Origin: Falsibacillus albus
GTDB lineage: Bacteria > Bacillota > Bacilli > Bacillales > DSM-25281
Assembly (NCBI RefSeq): GCF_003668575.1
Contig: NZ_RCVZ01000011.1
Coordinates: 114,940-178,939, forward strand
Reading direction: 5' to 3'
Length of the DNA stretch: 64,000 nt
Position 1 is the first letter of the stretch. Each line of letters opens with the position of its first letter. Below, one piece after another: positions 34,523 through 44,036 of this stretch. The notes under the pieces are model-generated. The model made no database searches. It was not told where the DNA came from and saw only the letters and a program-made list of their open reading frames with translations. The position numbers were made by a program, and so were the translations under genes.

Positions 34523-35722
34523 ATGAAAACGGCGAAATCTATTAAAATAAATCCAAAATTTGTGAAGGCGTTCAAGAGCGGGCTTCCGCTCATTTCAAAG
34601 CAATCGATCGTGAATCATCAGGAATTGACAGCTGAAGGGGAACTATTCGATTTGATTGATGAACGCCGACAATTCGTTGCGAGGGCGTATTACGGCAAGC
34701 AAAATAAGGGATATGGCTGGGTGCTGACAAGAAAAGAGAACGAAAACATCGACCATGGATTTTTTGAGAAGAAAATAAGAAATGCAATCAATCAGCGCGC
34801 ACATCTCTATCAATCTGAAGAGACGAATGCCTTTCGCGTATTCAATGGTGAAGGGGACGGAATCGGTGGAGTGACCATCGATTATTTTGACGGATATTAT
34901 TTGATCAATTGGTACAGTGAAGGAATTTACCAATTTAAAAAAATGATCGTCGATGCGCTTCAGAAGCTTATGGAAGTGAAGGCGATCTATGAGAAAAAGC
35001 GGTTCGATACGAAAGGGCAGTATTTGGAGGATGATGACTTTGTCGCCGGTGAGCGCGCGAACTTCCCGCTGATTGTGAAGGAGAATGGTGTCCACTTTGC
35101 CGTGTACTTAAATGAAGGTGCTATGGTGGGCGTATTCCTGGACCAGCGCGAGGTGCGGAAGAGGATCAGGGATCATTACGCTGACGGAAAGACGGTATTG
35201 AATACCTTCTCTTATACAGGGGCATTTTCTGTTTATGCAGCTTTGGGAGGCGCAGTCAAAACGACCAGCGTCGACCTGGCGAATAGAAGCCTGCCGAAAA
35301 CGATCGAACAATTCAGCATCAATGGCATCGACTATGAAGCGCAGGACATCATCGTAGAAGACGTGTTCAAGTACTTTAAATATGCCGTCAAAAAAGAATT
35401 GAAATTTGATATGGTGATTTTGGATCCTCCAAGTTTTGCGAGGTCTAAGAAATTCACGTTCAGCGCTGCCAAGGACTATACAAATTTGTTGAAAGAAACG
35501 ATTGCCATCACGGAAAAGGGCGGGGTGATCGTCGCTTCCACCAATTGCAGTTCATTTGGGATGAAGAAGTTCAAAGGATTTATCGATACAGCGTTTAAAG
35601 AAACCGGCGGAAAATACCGGATCCTAGAGGAATACACTCTCCCTGAGGACTTCAAAACGATTTCAGAATTCAAAGAAGGCGACTATTTAAAGGTTGTTTT
35701 CATCGAGAAGAAGAGTGGATGA
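34523..35722 (+). CDS. SAM-dependent rRNA (cytosine) methyltransferase, RlmI/YwbD-like
   Basis: 399 aa. The N-terminal PUA-like part (to about residue 70) is followed by the RlmI-type central domain and a Rossmann methyltransferase. Motif I is FSYTGAFSVYAALGGA, the acidic SAM residue lies in TTSVDLANRSL, and the catalytic motif is LDPPSFARSKK. This matches class I 23S rRNA m5C methyltransferases. ATG 34523 is used; the in-frame TTG 12 bases earlier has no site. The R6 repeat ends about 100 bp upstream. Confidence 0.9.
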   Translation: MKTAKSIKINPKFVKAFKSGLPLISKQSIVNHQELTAEGELFDLIDERRQFVARAYYGKQNKGYGWVLTRKENENIDHGFFEKKIRNAINQRAHLYQSEETNAFRVFNGEGDGIGGVTIDYFDGYYLINWYSEGIYQFKKMIVDALQKLMEVKAIYEKKRFDTKGQYLEDDDFVAGERANFPLIVKENGVHFAVYLNEGAMVGVFLDQREVRKRIRDHYADGKTVLNTFSYTGAFSVYAALGGAVKTTSVDLANRSLPKTIEQFSINGIDYEAQDIIVEDVFKYFKYAVKKELKFDMVILDPPSFARSKKFTFSAAKDYTNLLKETIAITEKGGVIVASTNCSSFGMKKFKGFIDTAFKETGGKYRILEEYTLPEDFKTISEFKEGDYLKVVFIEKKSG

Positions 35723-35799
35723 GCAAGAGCTCGGTGTATGATTGGGAATTGGATGAAAGAGTGTTCTGCGGAATTTGGTGAATTTTGTTGGAATTTGTA

Positions 35800-35915
35800 G
35801 ATAGACCGATATTTGACTGGAATAGACCGATATATCACAAATTAGACTGATAAATGAGTCAAATAGACCGATAAATAATAAAATAGACCGATATCTGGCC
35901 ATATCCGACCGAAAA
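35800..35915. repeat. Phased ~20.5-bp array, family B (B1)
   Basis: Six GACCGAT-type cores at 35804, 35825, 35845 (GACTGAT), 35866, 35886 and 35907 (GACCGAA), spaced 21, 20, 21, 20 and 21 bp. The typical unit is AATAGACCGATAAAT. It lies between converging genes. Confidence 0.8.
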
Positions 35916-36018
35916 ATGCTTGTATGTCCAATGTTCCAACCTTCGAAAAATCAAGCTTAGGCTACAAACACACTTTTTATCTTAATCGAATAAGAAATTC
36001 ACGAAAAATATATACACA

Positions 36019-36063
36019 ACACCCCTGCCCCTTTGGTGCCTGGCACCAAAGGGGCAGGGGTGT
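36019..36063. terminator. 22-bp-stem bidirectional terminator
   Basis: ACACCCCTGCCCCTTTGGTG and its exact complement around GCCTGGC. TTTCTTTATTT follows on the plus strand, ATTTTTCG on the minus strand. The apical GGTGCCTGGCACC is related to the hairpins at 4754 and 58601. Confidence 0.85.
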
Positions 36064-36071
36064 TTCTTTAT

Positions 36072-38321
36072 TTAGACTGCGTTGTTTTTGGAGGGGTGGT
36101 TTTGCTCTTTCACTGCTTGCATGCCGCGTTTGGATGGCCAGAATGCCCATTTTCCAAAGACGACGGTCAGGGCAGGGACTAGGAATGGACGAACGACAAA
36201 TGTGTCCAGTAATACCCCGATGGCTGTGACAGTTCCGAACTGGACGAGCACTTGGATGGGCAAGGTTGCCAATACGGCAAATGTCCCTGCCAGGATAAGG
36301 CCGGCGGAAGTAATGACTGCACCAGACTGTGAAACTCCCTCTGTCACTGCCTGAGCAAGCGGCATCCGTTTGCTCTTTTTCCAGATGGACGAAATCATGA
36401 AGATATTGTAGTCCTCTCCAAGGGCGACAATGAAAACAAAGGAGTACAACGGAATCAACCCCTGGATGGCCGATACATCGAAACCGTAGTGAAGGACGAT
36501 CCAGCCGAGTCCAAGAGCACTGAAGTATGAGAGCAGTACAGTTGCCATTAAATAAAGCATGGCAACAACCGAACGCAAATAGGCGAGCAGCAGAAGTGCG
36601 ATCATGGCAATGATGACCGGGATGATGACATTGGCATCGCGATCCGTCGTTTGGCTTGTGTCATATTGTTCGGCAGTTTGCCCGCCGATCCACACGTGAT
36701 CTGCTTCATTGCTGATGCCGGATTCATTCAATGCTTTTTCAGCTGTTTTCCTTAAGTCGGGAATATGATCCATTGCTTCGTTTGAATAAGGATTCATGCT
36801 GAATTCAACGTCATAGGCAAGCAGGTTTTCATCGCTTTTTCCTTTTTTCTCATCGGATACTTTGGCCACAAATGGCAATGCTTCGAGCTTTGACTTCAAA
36901 TCGATGCTCTTTTCTTCCGAGTCGACGATTACTTGCGCAGGAGCAAGCTCTCCTGAGTTGAAATGCTTAGAAATTAAATCAAATCCTTCGCGGGAAGGCA
37001 TATCCTTCGGAAAGGAAGAAAGGGTATCGTATGTGTATTGAATTTTAGTTGAGAAAAAGGCGAATCCGCCCAAAATGACAACTGTGGCCATAATGATCAT
37101 CCATGGTCTCCGTACAATCCCCCCACCAAGGCGTTCTCCGAAACTTGCTTTTGTCTTTGGAGCAGGCGGGGTCTTCCCTTTCTTTCTTGCACGTTCCTCT
37201 TCCATGTCCCTTGTGCGCGGTACAAATGGCCAGAACGAAGCTCTTCCTAACATGGATAATAATGCAGGAACAAGCGACAAACTTGCGACCATCATAATCA
37301 GGATCGACAAGCTGAATGGTACGGCAAAGCGCTGAATCGAACCATATTGGGCCAAGAGAAGGGCCAGCAGTGAAAATACGACGGTCAATCCGCTCATCGC
37401 GATGGCGCCGGAAGATCCGCTCAAGGCCCTTTTCAATGCGTGTTTTTTATCTTGTTCTTCTTTTAGATGCGTCCGAAAACGTGCAATCAAGAATAGACAG
37501 TAATCGGTTCCGGCTCCGAATAAAAGGACGGTCATGATGGATATACCCTGTGAATCAAAGGTAGTGAATCCGGCCTTCGCCAACGCTCCAAGCACCGGAC
37601 TGATCACTCCATATGCGGCACCGACTGCAATAAGCGGGACGAATGCCAGAATCGGGGATCGGTAGATGACGAGCAAGAATACGAGAACGAGCGTCACTGT
37701 CGCCAACAGCAGGGACAAATCCCCTTGGCTGAATAAATCGACCGCATCGACTTCGATTCCTGCCGGGCCTGTCGCACGGACCAGAAGAGAATCCTTTGTG
37801 TCGATCTTTGTATCAAAAGGATTGTCGCCAAACACATCCCCCACTCTATCTTTTAGTTTCTTCAGGCTTTCCTTCACATCTTCTGTACTTGCTTTTTTCT
37901 CAAACAGGACCGGATAGACAAGGGTCGTGCCATCTTCTGAAACCTGTTTTTTCAGCACAGGAAGTGGAAGCTTATGGAAAGGGGCTGCATTGAGCTGTTT
38001 CGGCAGCGGATCATCGGAAATTTCCTTTGAAAGCTTTTGGATATTAGCTAAATCATCATCCGTCAGTCCAGTAGATCGGTACCAGGTCAACAGGGCGGGT
38101 TTGCCGTCGCCAGATGGGAATTCCTTTTCGGCGAGCTTTTGTGCCTGAACGGATGGTTTGCTGTCAGAAAGGTTCGCTGCAAGATCGTCCTTCTGAGATT
38201 GAGCCTGTGGCAATGTGACATTGACAACGGCAAGGATAATGAGCCAAGCGGCTAAAGTGATCCATTTCCCTTTTGTACTGCTGATCCATTTGCCATATTT
38301 ACTAAACCAGGTCGTTTTCAT
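36072..38321 (-). CDS. MMPL/RND-family transporter (YdfJ-like)
   Basis: 749 aa with two repeated halves, each a membrane helix, a large extracytoplasmic loop and five further helices. The second helix bundle of each half carries GAGTDYCLFLIARF (about 270) and ALGEDYNIFMISSIW (about 640), the charged D-Y relay typical of MMPL proteins. AAAGGAGATGAAATCAA precedes ATG 38321. Probable drug, lipid or antibiotic efflux. The TetR gene directly upstream on the same strand and shared operator-like sites indicate substrate-induced control. Confidence 0.92.
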   Translation of the reverse strand: MKTTWFSKYGKWISSTKGKWITLAAWLIILAVVNVTLPQAQSQKDDLAANLSDSKPSVQAQKLAEKEFPSGDGKPALLTWYRSTGLTDDDLANIQKLSKEISDDPLPKQLNAAPFHKLPLPVLKKQVSEDGTTLVYPVLFEKKASTEDVKESLKKLKDRVGDVFGDNPFDTKIDTKDSLLVRATGPAGIEVDAVDLFSQGDLSLLLATVTLVLVFLLVIYRSPILAFVPLIAVGAAYGVISPVLGALAKAGFTTFDSQGISIMTVLLFGAGTDYCLFLIARFRTHLKEEQDKKHALKRALSGSSGAIAMSGLTVVFSLLALLLAQYGSIQRFAVPFSLSILIMMVASLSLVPALLSMLGRASFWPFVPRTRDMEEERARKKGKTPPAPKTKASFGERLGGGIVRRPWMIIMATVVILGGFAFFSTKIQYTYDTLSSFPKDMPSREGFDLISKHFNSGELAPAQVIVDSEEKSIDLKSKLEALPFVAKVSDEKKGKSDENLLAYDVEFSMNPYSNEAMDHIPDLRKTAEKALNESGISNEADHVWIGGQTAEQYDTSQTTDRDANVIIPVIIAMIALLLLAYLRSVVAMLYLMATVLLSYFSALGLGWIVLHYGFDVSAIQGLIPLYSFVFIVALGEDYNIFMISSIWKKSKRMPLAQAVTEGVSQSGAVITSAGLILAGTFAVLATLPIQVLVQFGTVTAIGVLLDTFVVRPFLVPALTVVFGKWAFWPSKRGMQAVKEQNHPSKNNAV

Positions 38322-38346
38322 TTGATTTCATCTCCTTTAATTTTTC

Positions 38347-38362
38347 CTTATCAAGTGATAAG
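38347..38362. promoter_or_regulatory. TetR operator-like palindrome before MMPL gene
   Basis: CTTATCAAGTGATAAG, inverted repeat of 7 bp around AG, 26 bp upstream of the MMPL start. It is nearly identical to the site before the tetR gene at 39105. Confidence 0.65.
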
Positions 38363-38405
38363 TGATGGGTGGAAAAAAGGTCTCTTTCATTGTTTGTAAA
38401 AAAAT

Positions 38406-39062
38406 TCAAGTGTCTTTCCGGAAAGAATCCGATGTCAAACCGAACAATAGGACGTCGACAATCATTTCAGACTTCTTTTCTGCATCTTTTTTTCGGTCAT
38501 TTGGCTTTCTTGGAACGAATTTGGCGGGCTCCATGGAAGACTTGATCAAGCTGAGCAAGTAATGAGCGGCATGCATGGGGGTGACCCCGAATGCCTCTTG
38601 ATTTTTCAACTGCCCGTCTTGTTGGCCTTTTTCAAAGATGGCGACTACAGGCAATAAATATCCTTTCATCCACCATTGATAAATTTGATCTTGTGTTTCC
38701 TGGTCAAGCTCATGTTCAATGTCATGAAACATCTGATTGAGGTCCTCATGATGATTCATCATCATGTAGGTTGAAAACTGCAGAAGCTGGTCCCTCATGT
38801 TGTCATATTGTTTCAAGATGCGTTCGATGGCGACTTGTGTCTTTTCTATGGTCGTTTTGATGACTTCCACATACAGTTCTTTTTTATTGGAAAAATGGTG
38901 GTACAAAGCCGGCTGCGTCAAACCGCAGGAATCCGCGATCTTTCGGGTGGATACAGCCCGATAGCCCAATTCCATGAACAAGTCATGCGCCGTCCGAATG
39001 ATCGACCTCCTCGTTTCCCCAAGATCTCCTTTCTCAGGTTTATTGGAAGAAGTTGATGTCAT
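38406..39062 (-). CDS. TetR-family repressor of the MMPL transporter (inferred)
   Basis: 218 aa. The N-terminal helix-turn-helix is AVSTRKIADSCGLTQPALYHHFSNKKELY (about 36-64), and the rest is an all-helical ligand domain. It lies upstream of and parallel to the MMPL gene with 84 bp between. Palindromes TTATCAATTGATAA (before tetR) and TTATCAAGTGATAA (before MMPL) differ by one base, strong circumstantial evidence that it controls both itself and the transporter. Ligand is unknown. Confidence 0.9.
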   Translation of the reverse strand: MTSTSSNKPEKGDLGETRRSIIRTAHDLFMELGYRAVSTRKIADSCGLTQPALYHHFSNKKELYVEVIKTTIEKTQVAIERILKQYDNMRDQLLQFSTYMMMNHHEDLNQMFHDIEHELDQETQDQIYQWWMKGYLLPVVAIFEKGQQDGQLKNQEAFGVTPMHAAHYLLSLIKSSMEPAKFVPRKPNDRKKDAEKKSEMIVDVLLFGLTSDSFRKDT

Positions 39063-39104
39063 AACAGCAGTATTCCTTTCTTAAAGAATGCATTACACAT
39101 TCAT

Positions 39105-39118
39105 TTATCAATTGATAA
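39105..39118. promoter_or_regulatory. TetR operator-like palindrome before tetR gene
   Basis: TTATCAATTGATAA is a perfect 14-bp palindrome in the promoter region of the tetR gene. Confidence 0.65.
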
Positions 39119-39301
39119 GTAAAATATATAATATGGACAAGTCCCATGTCAACGAAAATGATGCATGTTGTTTAACTTTTGTACAATATATTTATAATGC
39201 TGATTTTTTTGTTTTGCATCAAGTTTGACCGTGTATACATTATCAATTACGTTAAAAATATCAACTAAAAATTGACCATAAAAAAAGAGGTGAAGCCAGT
39301 G

Positions 39302-41584
39302 ATGGAGGCCATCAGGATTTCCGTTCGTACACTCGTGGAATACGTGTTTAAAAGAGGAAGCATCGATCAACGCTTCAAAGCGCCATCTTCGCTTCTGGAG
39401 GGCACAAAAGCTCATCAAAAAATCCAAAAAGATTATGTAGAAGGGGACGAAAGCGAAGTCTTTTTGCAAATGGTTCTCCCAATGGGACACCTTCATTTTC
39501 ATATAGAGGGACGATGTGACGGCCTGCTTCATTCTGAAAAAATCGTGACCATTGATGAGATCAAGTCAACCTCTTTGGATCTGGACGAAATCAGCGAAGA
39601 AACGTTCCCTGTCCATTGGGCACAGGCAAAATGCTACGCATATATGTATGCATCGCAAAATAATCTTGAAGAGATCCAGGTGCAGCTAACCTATTACCAA
39701 ATACATACAGGCGATCGGAAGAATTTCCGCCGCGTTTATCAGCTTGATGAATTAGAAGTGTTCATCCATGAAGTTGCCAAAGAATATATGCCTTTTGCTG
39801 CGCTTCAGTCCGACCATGAGAAAAAGAAGCAGGAAAGCTTTCAAATGCTGGAGTTTCCATATTCCTCATATCGCAAAGGGCAGAGAAAATTTGCCGGTGC
39901 AGTCTATAAGACAATCCTGGATGAAAAAAATCTCCTTGCGAATGCACCCACAGGCATCGGGAAAACGATGTCCACGATTTTTCCAGCTGTTAAGGCAATG
40001 GGGGAAGGCGTCCTGAGCCGAATATTTTATTTAACAGCCAAAACGATCACCAGGACCGTTGCAGAGCAGGCTTTTCATGACCTCGGGAAATCTGGCCTCC
40101 ATTTAAAGTCCATCACTTTGACGGCGAAGGACAAGGTTTGTTTTAAAGAGGAAACGATTTGTCAAAAGGACTATTGTGAATTCGCTGACGGCTATTATGA
40201 TCGAATCAATGGGGCTATGCTTGATATTCTTGCAAACGAAACACAAATGACAAGGTCGGTGATTGAAGCTTATGCAAGAAAGCATCGGGTTTGCCCATTT
40301 GAATTTTCCATCGACCTTGCGTATACGGTAGATGCGGTCATCGGGGATTACAACTATGTTTTTGATCCGCGTGTCTCATTGAAACGCTATTTAGAGGAGC
40401 AAAAATCGAAAACGGTGCTATTGATCGATGAAGCACATAATCTTGTGGATCGTGCGAGGGACATGTTTTCAGCCGAACTCACTAAATCCGCTTTTTTGAC
40501 ATTAAAACGTGAATACAAGGGGATCCATCATGGGATATTCCAAGCAGCAAAAGAGATCAATCAATATTTCATCGACCTGAAGAAAAAGTGCAGCGTTCAG
40601 CATGGCATCATCAAACTAGAACTTCCCGAAGATTTCCTTCCACTGGTTGAAACATTCATAGAAGAAGCAGAAAAGGAATTGCCGCATAGACAGAATGAAG
40701 TGCTGCTGGATGCTTATTTCTCCGCATTGAGTTTCCAGCGGATTTCAAAGCTGTATGACGGACAATACATGACCTATGCGGAGGCGAGCCGGAATGACGT
40801 CACACTGAAGCTGTTCTGTCTGGATCCATCAAGCAATTTACAGAAGATGGCGAAAGGATTTCGATCAAAAATCTTCTTTTCGGCCACACTATCTCCGACT
40901 CGATATTTTCAGGATCTGCTCGGTTTGACGAATGAGGATTATATGATAAAGGTTCCTTCCCCATTCGATGAGGAGCAGCTCGAACTTTTCATCCAGCCGC
41001 TTTCGACCAGGTACCATGACAGAGAAGCGTCAGTCCTTCCGATCATCCATACCATTCAAAGTCTATTGGAAAGTAAGAAGGGGAATTACCTCGTGTTTTT
41101 TCCATCCTATCGCTATATGGAAGTTGTTCATGAGGCTTATTGCGAGCTCCACCCGACAACGCAAGTGATCAAGCAGGAGGCAGGGATGCCGGAGTCGGTC
41201 CGTGAAGAATTTCTCCTTCGATTCAGTGATGAAAATAAGGAGACGCTGCTCGGATTTACTGTGCTGGGAGGAATTTTTTCGGAAGGAATCGATTTAAAGG
41301 GCGACAGGTTGAACGGGGTTGTCATCGTCGGTGTCGGATTGCCGCAGCTGAGTGCAGAAAGGGAAATGATCAAGGATCACTTTGAGGCAGGCGATAAGCC
41401 CGGCTACGATTATTCCTATGTCTTTCCGGGGATGAATAAAGTATTGCAGGCGGGTGGCAGGCTGATTCGATCGGAAAGTGACCGCGGCACCATCATTTTA
41501 ATCGATGACCGCTTTTTGCAGCGGAAATATCAGTCGCTTTTACCCGATCACTGGCGGCACTACAGGAAATATCCGAATGAATGA
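39302..41584 (+). CDS. RecB-type nuclease fused to XPD/DinG-type helicase
   Basis: 760 aa. The N-terminal 170 residues carry PD-(D/E)xK nuclease motifs: EGTKAH with His38, EGRCDGLL with Asp73, IDEIKS with Glu86 and Lys88, and the RecB-family QAKCY. A superfamily-2 helicase follows with Walker A APTGIGKT (215-222) and DEAH at 376-379. Four cysteines between them (280, 287, 292, 331) are spaced like the XPD iron-sulfur cluster. C-terminal motif VI reads QAGGRLIRSESDRG. GAGG at 39287-39290 supports ATG 39302 or GTG 39299. A DNA-repair role is inferred. It is divergent from tetR. Confidence 0.88.
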   Translation: MEAIRISVRTLVEYVFKRGSIDQRFKAPSSLLEGTKAHQKIQKDYVEGDESEVFLQMVLPMGHLHFHIEGRCDGLLHSEKIVTIDEIKSTSLDLDEISEETFPVHWAQAKCYAYMYASQNNLEEIQVQLTYYQIHTGDRKNFRRVYQLDELEVFIHEVAKEYMPFAALQSDHEKKKQESFQMLEFPYSSYRKGQRKFAGAVYKTILDEKNLLANAPTGIGKTMSTIFPAVKAMGEGVLSRIFYLTAKTITRTVAEQAFHDLGKSGLHLKSITLTAKDKVCFKEETICQKDYCEFADGYYDRINGAMLDILANETQMTRSVIEAYARKHRVCPFEFSIDLAYTVDAVIGDYNYVFDPRVSLKRYLEEQKSKTVLLIDEAHNLVDRARDMFSAELTKSAFLTLKREYKGIHHGIFQAAKEINQYFIDLKKKCSVQHGIIKLELPEDFLPLVETFIEEAEKELPHRQNEVLLDAYFSALSFQRISKLYDGQYMTYAEASRNDVTLKLFCLDPSSNLQKMAKGFRSKIFFSATLSPTRYFQDLLGLTNEDYMIKVPSPFDEEQLELFIQPLSTRYHDREASVLPIIHTIQSLLESKKGNYLVFFPSYRYMEVVHEAYCELHPTTQVIKQEAGMPESVREEFLLRFSDENKETLLGFTVLGGIFSEGIDLKGDRLNGVVIVGVGLPQLSAEREMIKDHFEAGDKPGYDYSYVFPGMNKVLQAGGRLIRSESDRGTIILIDDRFLQRKYQSLLPDHWRHYRKYPNE

Positions 41585-41650
41585 TGGATTGCACTGATTG
41601 ATTCATACAACCTCAATCATCGTAAATATTGATGACAACCATAGAAAACT

Positions 41651-41674
41651 ATCAATATTATCTATATTGTTGAT
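41651..41674. promoter_or_regulatory. AT-rich imperfect inverted repeat before alcohol dehydrogenase
   Basis: ATCAATAT ... ATATTGTTGAT about 45 bp before the start. It could be an operator or part of the promoter; no regulator is assignable. Confidence 0.3.
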
Positions 41675-41718
41675 GTGATACACTCAAGAAAGAAATGAAC
41701 AAAATCGAGGTGTTTTAA

Positions 41719-42885
41719 ATGGAAACATTTTTACAGCATAATCCAACCCGCTTGTTTTTTGGCAAAGGACAAGCCGAACAAATCCCTGCTGAATTAGGTG
41801 AAAAAGGGCTGAATGTCCTTGTCATTTATGGTGGGGGGAGCATCAAACGCAACGGTGTCTACGACTCCGTGATGAATCAGCTTGAAAAAGCGGAAGCAAA
41901 CGTGTTTGAATTAGCCGGAGTGGAACCGAATCCACGCCTGACCACGGTTCGTAAAGGGGTAGAAATATGCAAAAATGAAGGAATCGACTTTTTGCTTGCG
42001 ATTGGAGGGGGCAGTGTCATCGACTGCACGAAAGGCATTGCAGCAGGAGCGAAGTATGACGGTGATCCTTGGGACTTGTTTACGGCCAAGCACCCTGTTG
42101 AGTCCGCATTGCCGTTCGGTACGGTCCTTACTTTGGCAGCCACGGGCTCTGAGATGAATTCCATTTCCGTCATCTCCAACTGGGAGACAAAAGAAAAAAT
42201 CGGATGGGGCTCTCCTCACGTGTTCCCTACATTTTCAATCCTTGACCCGGCCAATACATTTACCGTGCCGGAAAATCAAACGGTCTATGGAATCGTCGAC
42301 AGTATGTCCCATGCGTTGGAACACTATTTCCACCGCACACCGAACACGCCAATGATTGATGGCTTTATCGAATCATTATTAAGGACAGCCATTGCCACTG
42401 GACCGAAGCTGTTGGAAAATCTGGAAAGCTTTGAGCACCGGGAAACGATGATGTATTTGAGCACGACGGCATTCAATGGCACATTGTCAAACGGGACGGA
42501 CGGAGGGGATTGGGCGTCCCACCGCATCGAGCATGCGCTGTCTGCTGTATATGACATCCCGCATGGGGGCGGCCTCGCGATCGTATTTCCTAATTGGCTT
42601 GAACATGTTCTGCTAGATGATCCAAGCAGAGTCAAACAATTGGCGGTCAATGTATTCGGCATTTCTCCTGATGGAAAGACGGATATTGAAACAGCCAAAG
42701 AAGGGGCAAAGGCGCTTCGAGAATTTTGGTCCTCACTTGGCGCCCCATCTACGCTCCGTAACTACGATATCGACGACTCCCAATTCGATGACATCGTTAA
42801 AAAAACATTCATCAAACCTGGAGTCGGTACGTATAAGAAGCTTGATGAAAAAAGCGTCATGGATATATTGAATAGATCGTTATAG
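41719..42885 (+). CDS. Iron-containing alcohol dehydrogenase (YugJ/YqhD-like)
   Basis: 388 aa, group III metal-dependent dehydrogenase. The NAD(P) motif [13 protein letters not shown] lies near residue 96. Metal ligands are Asp and three His in [12 protein letters not shown] and [22 protein letters not shown] (about 195-280). [15 protein letters not shown] residues are present. It most resembles NADPH-dependent aldehyde or butanol dehydrogenases; the exact substrate is unknown. ATCGAGGTGTTTTAA precedes ATG 41719. It is a single-gene unit ended by a good terminator. Confidence 0.92.
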   Translation: METFLQHNPTRLFFGKGQAEQIPAELGEKGLNVLVIYGGGSIKRNGVYDSVMNQLEKAEANVFELAGVEPNPRLTTVRKGVEICKNEGIDFLLAIGGGSVIDCTKGIAAGAKYDGDPWDLFTAKHPVESALPFGTVLTLAATGSEMNSISVISNWETKEKIGWGSPHVFPTFSILDPANTFTVPENQTVYGIVDSMSHALEHYFHRTPNTPMIDGFIESLLRTAIATGPKLLENLESFEHRETMMYLSTTAFNGTLSNGTDGGDWASHRIEHALSAVYDIPHGGGLAIVFPNWLEHVLLDDPSRVKQLAVNVFGISPDGKTDIETAKEGAKALREFWSSLGAPSTLRNYDIDDSQFDDIVKKTFIKPGVGTYKKLDEKSVMDILNRSL

Positions 42886-42889
42886 GTAA

Positions 42890-42924
42890 AAAGGTGAATC
42901 CCGCTGTCGGGGTTCACTTTTTTC
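42890..42924 (+). terminator. Terminator of alcohol dehydrogenase gene
   Basis: GTGAATCCC pairs with GGGGTTCAC (one G-T pair) and is followed by TTTTTT. Confidence 0.85.
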
Positions 42925-42925
42925 T

Positions 42926-42948
42926 ATGGGATGTACTTTACATCCCAT
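42926..42948. other. Perfect 10-bp hairpin of unknown role
   Basis: ATGGGATGTA, loop CTT, TACATCCCAT, immediately after the T run of the preceding terminator and just before the R7 repeat. No T run follows. Confidence 0.5.
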
Positions 42949-42951
42949 GCT

Positions 42952-43050
42952 CTTGATTGGGGTGGAAGGTGCGAGACCGAGCGTCGCAGCGAGCTTCCTC
43001 CAACTCAGCACAACATTTTGATAAAAACAGCAAATTTTACGAAAACAGCC
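42952..43050. repeat. TIR-element copy (R7)
   Basis: TTGATTGGGGTGGAAGGTGC, a shortened core lacking CGGAAAGCGAGC, and a good right terminus AACAGCAAATTTTACGAAAA followed by CAGCC. Confidence 0.6.
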
Positions 43051-43127
43051 TGGCCATCGCAAATACGATTAAAGTTATCTATAATACATAATAGATACGA
43101 TCGTTAATATTAATAGAGGTGGACGGA

Positions 43128-44036
43128 TTGGACTTAACTTACTTTTATACATTCAAAGAAGTGGCCAAGTCGGGGAGTTATACGAAAACGGGTGAGGAAT
43201 TAGGCTATGCACAATCCAGTGTCACGACCCAAATTAAAAAGCTGGAAGAACACTATCATACAGTTTTATTTGAACGGGTTGGACGAAGGATGTGTCTGAC
43301 ACAATCCGGTGAGCAGCTTCTTCACTATGTGAATCAAATCGTCAGCCTTGTCGAAGAAGCGGAGATCCAATTGACGAAAGGCACTAACCTAAGGGGAACA
43401 CTGAAGGTAGGAACCGTCGAATCATTGGCTGCTTACTTTTTAACGCCATACATCAAAAGCTTGAAGGAACCGAATCCCGATATGAAAATCCTTTTGGAAT
43501 CGGGTTTATGCCAGCATTTGAGGGATGGGGTGATCGAAGGGAAATTCGATGCAGCCCTGCTGTTGGATCAGCTGCAGGAGTCTCCGGAATTAATGACCAT
43601 CCCCATTCGCGAGGAAGAGCTGGTCATGGTCTCTTCTCCGAATCATCCGCTCAGAAACAGAACGGAAGTCATGTTAAAGGATTTGTCGGAAGAAACCATC
43701 ATTTTTACGGAGGAAGGCTGCTCCTATCGCATCATGTTTGAAAATGCTTTAAGGACAGAAGGCGTCCAGACGAAGTCGAAGATTTCCTTCAGCAGCCTGG
43801 AGGCAATCAAGCAATGTGTGGCGGATGACTTGGGCATAGCGATTTTGCCGAAGATCGCCGTGCAGAGAGAGCTGAAGGCAAATGTGATCCGCCAGCTTCC
43901 ATTTCAGCACGAATCCATAAAAGTCTTTACACAGCTTGTCTACCATAAAAAGAAATGGATTTCCCCGATCATGGCACAGCTGATAGAATTATTGAATACA
44001 AACGGGACATCAGAACAGAAAGTAGTGACGAAATGA
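43128..44036 (+). CDS. LysR-family transcriptional regulator
   Basis: 302 aa. The N-terminal HTH is [25 protein letters not shown], with the LysR linker and a two-lobed effector domain ([19 protein letters not shown]). TTG 43128 is used because AGAGG at 43115-43119 then has 8-base spacing; GTG 43119 overlaps that site. The last codons overlap the DEAD-box helicase start (ATGA), so the two are translationally coupled. Targets and ligand are unknown. Confidence 0.87.
   Translation: MDLTYFYTFKEVAKSGSYTKTGEELGYAQSSVTTQIKKLEEHYHTVLFERVGRRMCLTQSGEQLLHYVNQIVSLVEEAEIQLTKGTNLRGTLKVGTVESLAAYFLTPYIKSLKEPNPDMKILLESGLCQHLRDGVIEGKFDAALLLDQLQESPELMTIPIREEELVMVSSPNHPLRNRTEVMLKDLSEETIIFTEEGCSYRIMFENALRTEGVQTKSKISFSSLEAIKQCVADDLGIAILPKIAVQRELKANVIRQLPFQHESIKVFTQLVYHKKKWISPIMAQLIELLNTNGTSEQKVVTK

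Noticed and set aside
35687..35902. 71-codon minus-strand frame across array B1
   Set aside because: It is produced by the TAGACCGATA repeats; the 20.5-bp pitch shifts frame and no start signal is seen.
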